A stretch of 5,150 nucleotides of DNA, taken from NCBI GenBank assembly GCA_019239785.1, contig JAFAZM010000413.1, positions 1 to 5,150 of the forward strand. The letters run 5' to 3'. The DNA is from Sphingomonadaceae bacterium. GTDB taxonomy: Bacteria; Pseudomonadota; Alphaproteobacteria; Sphingomonadales; Sphingomonadaceae. The translations under genes were made by a program, and so were the position numbers. Positions 1-5,150 of this stretch are shown piece after piece. The number at the start of each line of letters is the position of its first letter. Position 1 is the stretch's first letter. The notes under the pieces are model-generated. The model was given only the letters and a program-made list of their open reading frames with translations. It was not told the DNA's origin and did no database searches.

Positions 1-325
1 CCAGCGCGCCCGGCCGCTGCGCGAAGCCCGGCGACACCACCGCATAGACATGCCCGCGCGGCCCGACGCTGCGCGCCAGGATGCGGGTATAATAACCGCC
101 GCCGGGCGCCAGCTCGGCGATCCGCTGGCCGGGCCGCACGCCGGCGAAGGCAGTGATCTGCGCCGGGTGTCGGTCGGCATCGCGCGCGACGTCCGCCGCC
201 GGCCGTGCCGGATCGGCGACCGCGGCGAGGATGGCGCGCGATGGGTCGGAGCTTCGCTGCGCCTGGGCGGAGGGCGCGAGCGCCAGCGCCGCCGCGATCG
301 CCAAAGCGTATCCGATCCTCTTCAT
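1..325 (-). CDS. Signal-peptide-bearing class I methyltransferase-like protein (COG4798 type), C-terminus cut by window edge
   Basis: The first 108 residues are visible; the rest lies beyond the left edge. Residues 1-22 look like a Sec signal peptide: MKR, a hydrophobic Ala/Leu core, then a likely cleavage after AQA. Next comes a conserved-looking stretch (VADPARPAADVARDADRHPA, about residues 36-55) and a SAM-binding motif I at about 69-80 (IAELAPGGGYYT), the glycine-rich pattern of the predicted methyltransferase family COG4798. Homologues are usually about 250-280 residues, so well over half is missing. The ATG overlaps the guaD stop as ATGA, and AAGGAG sits 8 bases upstream, fixing the start. 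Substrate and reaction are unknown, and whether the protein still methylates is unclear because SAM is not known to be available in the periplasm. The family call comes from recognised motifs; linkage to purine metabolism is inferred only from operon position. Confidence 0.85.
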   Translation of the reverse strand, partial: MKRIGYALAIAAALALAPSAQAQRSSDPSRAILAAVADPARPAADVARDADRHPAQITAFAGVRPGQRIAELAPGGGYYTRILARSVGPRGHVYAVVSPGFAQRPGAL

Positions 326-1665
326 CTTCGTCTCTCCTTCCATGCCGGCCCGCGGCGCGCCGGGCGCCGCGCGCGAGAAATCAGCTTTGCGCCCGGATGC
401 GCCGGGCGCCCGCGCAGCCAGGTGCCGGTCACCGCCCGGTCGTCGCCCAACACCTGCAAGGCAAAGAGCCGGTCGTGCAGCGGCGCGCCGGCGCAGCGGC
501 GGGCGAGCAGGGGGGTGGCGGCACAGTCGAGCAGGACGAAATCCGCCTCCTGGCCGGGAAGCAGGGCGCCGACCCGGTCGGTGATCCCCATCACCCGCGC
601 GCCGCCGGCGGTGGCGAGATGGAGCGCGCGGAACGGATCGAGGCAGCAGCCCTGGAGCTGGCAGATCCGATAGGCCTCGCCGAGCGTGTGCAGCACCGAG
701 AGGCTGGTGCCGGCGCCGACGTCGGTGCCGATGCCGACCTTCACCCCGTGCCGGTCCGCCTGCGCCAGATCGAACAGGCCGGAGCCGAGGAACAGGTTGC
801 TGGTCGGGCAGAAGGCGATGCCGGTGCCCGCCTCGGCCATCCGCCCCAGCGCGCGGTCGCTCATATGGACGCAATGGGCGAAGACCGAGCGCGGCCCGAC
901 CAGCCCGAAGCGGTCGTAGACGTCGAGATAGTCCGCCGCCTCCGGAAAACGCTCGGCGACATAGGCGATCTCGCCGGGATTCTCGGAAAGATGGGTGTGC
1001 AGCAGCACGTCCGGATGCGCGGCGAGCAGCCGGCCGGCATCTTCGAGCTGCGCCCGGCTGGAGGTCGGCGCGAAGCGGGGCGTCACCGCATAGCCGAGCC
1101 GGCCGCGGCCGCGCCATCTCGCGATCAGCGCCTCGGTGTCCGCGCGGCCGGACTCGACGCTGTCGCGCAGCCCTTCCGGCCCCTGGTCCATCAGCACCTT
1201 GCCGGAGACGATCCGCATGTCGCGCGCGAGCGCGGCCTCGAACAAGGCGTCGACCGAGCCCGGATGGACGGTGGCGAAGACCAGGGCGCTGGTGGTGCCG
1301 TGCCGGAGCAGCTCGTCGAGGAAGAAAGCGGCGACCGCATCGGCATGGGCGCGGTCGGCGAAGGCCATTTCGGCCGGAAAGATATGGCGCTCCAGCCATT
1401 GCATCAGCTGCTCGCCGTGCGAGGCGATCCGCTCGATCTGCGGATAATGGACGTGGGCGTCGACGAAGCCGGGGACGATCAGCCCCTCCAGTTTCTCGAA
1501 GGGCACGTCGCCGAACCTGTCGGCGAGCTCGGTCGCGGGGCCGCAGGCGAGGACGAGGCCATCCTCGACGACCAGCAGCCCGTCTTCATGATGTCGGATC
1601 GCCTCGGCGCCGGCATGCGCCGGATCGTCGGGGACGCTGAGAATCTCGCCCCGGAACGCCTTCAT
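322..1665 (-). CDS. guaD: Guanine deaminase
   Basis: Hydrolytic deamination of guanine to xanthine and ammonia in the cytoplasm, supplying substrate to the xanthine dehydrogenase encoded upstream. The 447-residue protein is close to E. coli GuaD and human GDA in length and belongs to the metal-dependent amidohydrolase superfamily. Visible motifs are PGFVDAHVHYPQ (65-76, metal ligands His71 and His73), TPRFAPTS (195-202, typical of guanine deaminases), HTHLSEN (223-229, metal ligand His225 and catalytic Glu228), AHCVHM (263-268, His264) and GTDVGAGTS (313-321, metal ligand Asp315). All expected catalytic residues are present. The ATG overlaps the xdhC stop by 4 bases (ATGA) with no good Shine-Dalgarno, so initiation probably depends on coupling. 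The homologous part seems to end near residue 425; an Arg-rich tail (RARRPARRGPAWKERRR) follows. TRF-type motifs make guanine deaminase much more likely than another aminohydrolase. Confidence 0.94.
   Translation of the reverse strand: MKAFRGEILSVPDDPAHAGAEAIRHHEDGLLVVEDGLVLACGPATELADRFGDVPFEKLEGLIVPGFVDAHVHYPQIERIASHGEQLMQWLERHIFPAEMAFADRAHADAVAAFFLDELLRHGTTSALVFATVHPGSVDALFEAALARDMRIVSGKVLMDQGPEGLRDSVESGRADTEALIARWRGRGRLGYAVTPRFAPTSSRAQLEDAGRLLAAHPDVLLHTHLSENPGEIAYVAERFPEAADYLDVYDRFGLVGPRSVFAHCVHMSDRALGRMAEAGTGIAFCPTSNLFLGSGLFDLAQADRHGVKVGIGTDVGAGTSLSVLHTLGEAYRICQLQGCCLDPFRALHLATAGGARVMGITDRVGALLPGQEADFVLLDCAATPLLARRCAGAPLHDRLFALQVLGDDRAVTGTWLRGRPAHPGAKLISRARRPARRGPAWKERRR
334..339 (-). promoter_or_regulatory. 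Ribosome binding site of the methyltransferase-like gene
   Basis: On the minus strand AAGGAG lies 8 bases before the ATG at 325, inside the last codons of guaD (the Lys-Glu of WKERRR). It is the strongest Shine-Dalgarno site in the window and supports the chosen start. The downstream gene could therefore initiate on its own as well as by coupling to guaD termination. Confidence 0.75.
351..409 (-). other. Two tandem GC-rich hairpins in the 3' end of guaD
   Basis: Two perfect 8-bp inverted repeats lie here. One pairs 389-396 with 402-409 around a 5-base loop; the other pairs 351-358 with 364-371 around a 5-base loop. They span guaD codons of about 419-439, the tail region, and end 12 bases before the next gene's AAGGAG. 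Neither is followed by a T run on the minus strand, so intrinsic termination is unlikely. They could slow ribosomes, stabilise the mRNA or attenuate the last gene, but in DNA this GC-rich short hairpins also occur by chance. Confidence 0.4.
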
Positions 1666-2594
1666 CCAGCGTTCCGCAGCATCAGCAATTGGGCGAGCGC
1701 GGCGATCGCGATCACCTCGGGCTCGCGGCCGGGAATGCCGGCGAGGCCGATCGGGCAGGTGAGGCGGGCGGCGTCGACGCCGTCCTTTGCGAGGCGGGAG
1801 ACGAAGCGGGCGCGCTTGGTCCTCGAGCCGATCAGGCCGACGAAGCGCGCCGGGCTGCGGAGCGCGGCTGCGGCGAGGCGATAATCGAGGCCGTGATCAT
1901 GGGTGAGGATCACAACCGCGCCGCGCTCCGGCGCCGCGGCGGCGCAGGCGACTATCTCGGCCTCGCCGGCGAACATCGCGCCCGACGCCTCGGCGGCCTC
2001 CGGACGGCTGTCATACCAGCCGAGCTCGAGCGGCAGCCCGGCCGCGCGGGCGGCGATCGCGCGGCCGACATGGCCGGCGCCGAAGAGAAGAACGGGGAGG
2101 CTGTCCGCTTCGATCGGCTCGACGAAGCGCGTGCCGCGCTCTGGGAGCGGCCCTCGCGCGCTCAGCGTTCCCCGGCGAAAGCCGGGGCCCAGTGGCGCGG
2201 CGCCGTTTCCTGGGTCCCGGCTTTCGTCGGGGAGCAGCCGGCGTTCGACGCGCTCGGTCAAGATAACCTCGAACGGTCCGGCGCCGTCGGGCACGCTGTC
2301 GAGATGCTCGACCAGCAGCCGCACCCGGCCTCCGCAGCATTGGCCGAGCAGGGGGCCCAGGGGATAATCCTGGACCCGCCAGCTCCCCGGCGCGTGCGCC
2401 AGGATCGCCCGCGCCTGCGCGGCCGAGAGATGCTCGAGCCGGCCGCCGCCGATCGTCCCGGCAAGGCCGGTCTCGGTGACGACCATCCGCGCGCCCGGCC
2501 CGCGCGGCGCCGAGCCTTCGGTGGCGAGGATGGTGACCAGGGCGGCCGGGCCCCGGCGCAAGGCCTCGCGGGCCTCTGCCGCCCAGTCAGCCAT
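1662..2594 (-). CDS. xdhC: Xanthine dehydrogenase accessory protein XdhC (molybdenum cofactor chaperone)
   Basis: A cytoplasmic chaperone of 310 residues. In Rhodobacter capsulatus, XdhC binds molybdenum cofactor, supports its sulfuration and delivers it to XdhB without being part of the final enzyme. The N-terminal XdhC/CoxI domain (about 5-95) shows GSAPRGPGARMVV (27-39), GTIGGGRLE (46-54) and GQCCGGRV (84-91), whose Cys86/Cys87 are the conserved cysteine pair. The C-terminal Rossmann-like domain (about 167-306) has FGAGHVGRA (171-179), ILTHDHGLDY (229-238), FVGLIGSRTKR (251-261) and CPIGLAGIPGREPEVIA (280-296). Residues 121-142, in the linker, are encoded by a palindromic repeat that keeps the frame open. 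The ATG overlaps the xdhB stop by 8 bases with GAGGGAG 4 bases upstream; the stop overlaps the guaD start. The linker insertion should be tolerated, but this is inferred. Confidence 0.95.
   Translation of the reverse strand: MADWAAEAREALRRGPAALVTILATEGSAPRGPGARMVVTETGLAGTIGGGRLEHLSAAQARAILAHAPGSWRVQDYPLGPLLGQCCGGRVRLLVEHLDSVPDGAGPFEVILTERVERRLLPDESRDPGNGAAPLGPGFRRGTLSARGPLPERGTRFVEPIEADSLPVLLFGAGHVGRAIAARAAGLPLELGWYDSRPEAAEASGAMFAGEAEIVACAAAAPERGAVVILTHDHGLDYRLAAAALRSPARFVGLIGSRTKRARFVSRLAKDGVDAARLTCPIGLAGIPGREPEVIAIAALAQLLMLRNAG
2169..2233. repeat. Palindromic repeat element inside xdhC
   Basis: Two 24-base arms, 2169-2192 and 2210-2233, are inverted copies matching at 22 of 24 positions, separated by 17 bases. 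Each arm contains its own small palindrome; the left one is perfect, CCCCGGC-GAAA-GCCGGGG (2170-2187). The core CCCGGCTTTCG with GGGTCC/CCAG flanks is the dispersed repeat familiar from intergenic regions of sphingomonads and other proteobacteria, whose translations give strings such as WVPAFxG; the plus strand here encodes SWVPAFVGE. The two arm differences are G-T wobbles on the plus strand but A-C mismatches in the xdhC mRNA. It contributes residues 121-142 of XdhC with no stop or frameshift. The inverted structure is directly seen; dispersed-repeat status is from general familiarity. Confidence 0.85.
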
Positions 2595-4914
2595 TGCGCT
2601 CCCTCAGCTCGTCAATTGCAAAAAGTACCCGCTCCGGCGTCGCGGGGGCATCAAGCTTCGGCAGCCCCTTGCCCGGCGCGGCGGCGGCGACGGCGTGGGT
2701 CAAAGCCGAAAAGACCGAAATGGCGAGCATCAAGGGCGGCTCGCCGACCGCCTTGGAGCGGTGAATGGTCGGCTCCGCATTCCGCCCCCGCTCCCAGATC
2801 GCGATCTCCATATGTGCCGGGCGGTCGTTCGCGGTCGGGATCTTGTAGGTGGAGGGGGCATGGGTGAGGAGGCGACCGCGGTCGTCGTAGACCAGCTCCT
2901 CCATCGTCAGCCAGCCCATGCCCTGAATGAAGCCGCCTTCGATCTGGCCCAGGTCGACCGCCGGGTTGAGCGACCGCCCGACGTCGTGGAGGATATCGAC
3001 GGCCAGCAATTTGTGCTCGCCGGTGAGCGTGTCGATCACAACCTCGCTGAGCGCCGCGCCGTAGGCGAAATAGAGGAAGGGCCTGCCGCGATGGCTGGGC
3101 CGGTCGTAGTCGATGTCCGGCGTTGCATAGAAGCCGGTCGCGGCCAGCGAGATCCGGGCGAGATGGGCACGGCGGCAGAGCTCGTCGAACGCGCAGGCCT
3201 GGCCGCCGCCGGTGACGCCTTCGCGGGTGAAGGCGACCTCGTCCGGTGCGCAGCCGAAGATCGTTGCGGCAAGCTCGGCGAGCCGGCCCCGGATGGTCAG
3301 CGCGGCATTGCGCGCCGCCATGCCGTTGAGATCGGAGCCGGACGAGGCCGCGGTCGCCGAGGTGTTGGGCACCTTGTCGGTCCGCGTCGCCGAGACCTTC
3401 ACCTTTTCGATCGGCAGGCCAAAGACGTCGGCGACCACCTGGGCGACCTTGATGTACAGCCCCTGGCCCATCTCGGTGCCGCCATGGTTCAGGTGCACCG
3501 AGCCGTCGGCATAGACGAGGACGAGCGCGCCGGCCTGGTTGAGGTGCGTGGTCGTGAAGCTGATCCCGAACTTCACCGGGGTCAGCGCCAGGCCCTTCTT
3601 GAGCACGGAGTGGGCGGCATTGAACGCTTCGACCTCTGCGCGCCGCGCTTCGTAGCCGCTGCGCTCGGCCAGCTCGGCGATCAGCTCCGGCGCGACATTG
3701 TCCGTCACCTTCATATGGTAGGGCGTGAGGTCGCGGCCGGGGCCGTAGAGGTTCCGCGTGCGGATCTCGAGCGCGTCGCGGCCGAGCGCGAAGGCGATCG
3801 CGTCCATCACCCGCTCGATCGCGATCATCCCCTGCGGCCCGCCGAAGCCGCGGAAGGCGGTGTTGGAGACGGTATGCGTCTTCAGCCGCCGCGAGACGAT
3901 CTCGACCGCGGGGAGGTAATAGCAATTGTCGGCATGGAACATCGCGCGGTCGTTGACCGCCGGCGATAGGTCGGCGGTTGCGCCGCAGCGCGAGGCGAGC
4001 TGGATGCGGATCCCCTCGATCCGGCCCTCGCCGTCGAAACCGACATCATAGTCGACCGCGAAATCGTGCCGCTTGCCGGTCGCCACCATGTCGTCGTCGC
4101 GGTCGGCGCGGAACTTGGCGGGCCGGCCGGTCTTCGCCGCGACCAGGGCCGCGGCGGCGGCGAAGGCGGCGGCCTGGGTCTCCTTGCCGCCGAAGGCGCC
4201 GCCCATCCGCCGCACCTCGACGACGATCTGGGCATGGCTGCGGCCGAGCAGGGCGGCGATGAGATGCTGGATCTCGCTCGGATGCTGGGTGGAGCTGAGG
4301 ATGTGGAGCTGGCCCTGCTCGCCCGGCGTCGCCAGCGCCGCCTGGCCTTCCAGATAGAAATGTTCCTGGCCGCCCATCTCGAAGCGGCCGGTCAGCCGGT
4401 GCGGCGCCGCGGCCAAAGCGGCATCGGCATCGCCGCGCGACATGAACTGGGTCGCCTCGATCTCCGAGCCGGCGGCCGCTGCGTCCGCGATCGTGACCAA
4501 AGCCGGGCGCGGCTCGAACACCGCCTTGGCGAGGCGCGCGGCGCGGCGGGCGGCGCGGGTGCTGGTCGCGGCGACGAGGAACAGCGGCTGGCCGGGATAG
4601 ATGATCTCGCCCTCGGCGAGCAGTGGCTCGTCATGGACGACCGGCCCGACATTGTTCTCGCCCGGAATGTCGGCGGCGGTGAAGACGGCGACGACGCCCG
4701 GCGCGGCGCGCACCGCCGCCAGGTCCAGCGAGATCAGGGTCGCATGGCCCTCGGCGCCATGGCCGAAGGCGCAGTGGAGCAGGCCCGGCGGCTCGGGCAG
4801 GTCGTCGACATAGGAAGCGGCGCCGGCGACATGGAGGTCGGCGCTGTCGTGCGGCAGCGGCCGGTGGACCTCGCTCGCGTGCGTCCGCGGCGGCGGGGTG
4901 GTGCGGTCAGCCAT
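2587..4914 (-). CDS. xdhB: Xanthine dehydrogenase, molybdenum-binding subunit
   Basis: The catalytic subunit of a bacterial (XdhAB)2-type xanthine dehydrogenase, oxidising hypoxanthine to xanthine and xanthine to urate at a molybdopterin centre in the cytoplasm. From ATG 4914 it has 775 residues, against about 777 in R. capsulatus XdhB. The N-terminal aldehyde oxidase hammerhead domain covers about 22-140 and the molybdopterin-binding domains about 155-770. Cofactor and active-site motifs are GGQEHFYLEG (181-190; Gln183, substrate-binding Glu189), MGGAFGGKE (237-245), NTAFRGFGG (351-359; substrate-binding Arg355), KFGISFT (448-454; Phe453), TGFY (593-596; Phe595) and KAVGEPP (721-727; catalytic Glu725). 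The Glu189/Arg355 pair favours a true purine-oxidising enzyme over a general aldehyde oxidase. The frame is open further upstream, but this start overlaps xdhA by 8 bases, follows GGAGG by 6 bases and begins just before the conserved domain. The stop overlaps xdhC by 8 bases. Confidence 0.97.
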   Translation of the reverse strand: MADRTTPPPRTHASEVHRPLPHDSADLHVAGAASYVDDLPEPPGLLHCAFGHGAEGHATLISLDLAAVRAAPGVVAVFTAADIPGENNVGPVVHDEPLLAEGEIIYPGQPLFLVAATSTRAARRAARLAKAVFEPRPALVTIADAAAAGSEIEATQFMSRGDADAALAAAPHRLTGRFEMGGQEHFYLEGQAALATPGEQGQLHILSSTQHPSEIQHLIAALLGRSHAQIVVEVRRMGGAFGGKETQAAAFAAAAALVAAKTGRPAKFRADRDDDMVATGKRHDFAVDYDVGFDGEGRIEGIRIQLASRCGATADLSPAVNDRAMFHADNCYYLPAVEIVSRRLKTHTVSNTAFRGFGGPQGMIAIERVMDAIAFALGRDALEIRTRNLYGPGRDLTPYHMKVTDNVAPELIAELAERSGYEARRAEVEAFNAAHSVLKKGLALTPVKFGISFTTTHLNQAGALVLVYADGSVHLNHGGTEMGQGLYIKVAQVVADVFGLPIEKVKVSATRTDKVPNTSATAASSGSDLNGMAARNAALTIRGRLAELAATIFGCAPDEVAFTREGVTGGGQACAFDELCRRAHLARISLAATGFYATPDIDYDRPSHRGRPFLYFAYGAALSEVVIDTLTGEHKLLAVDILHDVGRSLNPAVDLGQIEGGFIQGMGWLTMEELVYDDRGRLLTHAPSTYKIPTANDRPAHMEIAIWERGRNAEPTIHRSKAVGEPPLMLAISVFSALTHAVAAAAPGKGLPKLDAPATPERVLFAIDELRERNG
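2599..2605 (-). promoter_or_regulatory. Probable ribosome binding site of xdhC
   Basis: Minus-strand GAGGGAG ends 4 bases before the ATG at 2594, within the last codons of xdhB. Spacing is short but acceptable. Together with the 8-base overlap it suggests that xdhC is translated by ribosomes finishing xdhB. Confidence 0.5.
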
Positions 4915-5150
4915 TCGGGACCTCCAGCACGCTGACCGGCTCGTTCCGCTCGGCCCAGAGCCGGCGGAGCAGATTGGCGGCGACCTTGCGGCGATAGGCG
5001 GCCGAGCCGCGCAGATCGTCGATCGGATCGTAATCCCCGGCGAGCGCCCGCGCGGCGGCCTCCACCGTGTCCTCATTCCAGGCCTGCCCGGTCAGCGCCG
5101 CCTCGCAGCCGGGCGCGCGGGCCGGGATGCCGGCCATGCCGCCGAAGGCG
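4907..5150 (-). CDS. xdhA: Xanthine dehydrogenase small (FeS/FAD) subunit, C-terminal part only
   Basis: Only the last 80 residues are in the window; the gene continues past the right edge. The visible part is the C-terminal end of the CO-dehydrogenase-type flavoprotein C-terminal domain. It runs from AFGGM, which begins the edge-most readable codons, through ALTGQAW to DYDPIDDLRGSAAYRRKVAA and LLRRLW, the family's conserved Pro-x-x-Asp-x-Arg-x-Ser-x-x-Tyr-Arg signature near the end. In bacterial XdhA this subunit carries two [2Fe-2S] clusters and FAD and passes electrons from the molybdenum site to NAD+; those N-terminal domains cannot be seen here. The chain ends VPNG and its stop overlaps the xdhB start by 8 bases. 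The operon promoter presumably lies upstream of this gene, outside the window. Family identity is supported by both the motif and the adjacent xdhB. Confidence 0.92.
   Translation of the reverse strand, partial: AFGGMAGIPARAPGCEAALTGQAWNEDTVEAAARALAGDYDPIDDLRGSAAYRRKVAANLLRRLWAERNEPVSVLEVPNG
4921..4925 (-). promoter_or_regulatory. Ribosome binding site of xdhB
   Basis: Minus-strand GGAGG lies 6 bases before the ATG at 4914, inside the final codons of xdhA (the LEV of VLEVPNG). It decides the xdhB start, since the same frame stays open to 5076 and beyond with other possible starts that would give an N-terminal extension unlike the family. Confidence 0.75.

Noticed and set aside
205..1884. Long plus-strand open frame of 559 codons
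   Set aside because: It runs antisense to guaD and the ends of its neighbours, has low-complexity Arg/Ala/Gly-rich content and no recognisable domain. Long antisense frames are expected opposite high-GC genes with a strong third-position GC bias.
2169..2233. Palindrome as an intrinsic transcription terminator
   Set aside because: It lies mid-gene with conserved xdhC coding sequence after it, and no T run follows the stem on the minus strand.
1689..2867. Plus-strand open frame of 392 codons opposite xdhC
   Set aside because: Antisense to xdhC, whose motifs are unambiguous. Its WVPAF string is only the translation of the palindromic repeat.
2476..3969. Plus-strand open frame of 497 codons opposite xdhB
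   Set aside because: It is a shadow of the well-supported xdhB frame, with no domain or ribosome binding site, and its sequence simply mirrors the conserved xdhB codons.
4066..4935. Plus-strand open frame of 289 codons opposite the 5' part of xdhB
   Set aside because: No family resemblance, and it covers conserved xdhB motifs on the opposite strand.
4915..5076. N-terminal extension of xdhB starting at 5076
   Set aside because: The frame is open there, but this stretch is the C-terminal coding region of xdhA in another frame. The start at 4914 has a good ribosome binding site and gives the normal family length.

Overview
The window is a gene-dense block read entirely from the minus strand. 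It holds the 3' part of a purine-catabolism operon, in transcription order xdhA (partial, right edge), xdhB, xdhC, guaD, and a secreted methyltransferase-like gene cut by the left edge. Very high GC content, codon choice, the xdhABC-guaD order and a proteobacterial palindromic repeat of the type abundant in sphingomonads suggest an alphaproteobacterium, probably Sphingomonadales. That assignment is inference; no rRNA or marker gene is present.

Layout: 5150-4907 carries the C-terminal end of the FAD/FeS subunit of xanthine dehydrogenase. 4914-2587 is the complete molybdopterin subunit, with all expected active-site residues. 2594-1662 is the molybdenum-cofactor chaperone XdhC, which carries a palindromic repeat in frame between its two domains. 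1665-322 is guanine deaminase, with a complete metal site and an arginine-rich C-terminal tail. 325-1 is the N-terminal part of a COG4798-type methyltransferase-like protein with a signal peptide. There is no intergenic space: consecutive genes overlap by 8, 8, 4 and 4 bases, so they are very likely one translationally coupled transcript whose promoter lies beyond the right edge.

Together, GuaD deaminates guanine to xanthine, XdhAB oxidises hypoxanthine and xanthine to urate, and XdhC delivers the sulfurated molybdenum cofactor to XdhB. The role of the fifth gene is unknown. The core pathway is ordinary. The unusual points are the repeat captured inside xdhC, the near-identical xdhA/xdhB and xdhB/xdhC junctions, the GuaD tail over two GC-rich hairpins, and an apparently exported SAM-methyltransferase homologue attached to a cytoplasmic purine operon. 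I found no sign of an undescribed multi-gene system.
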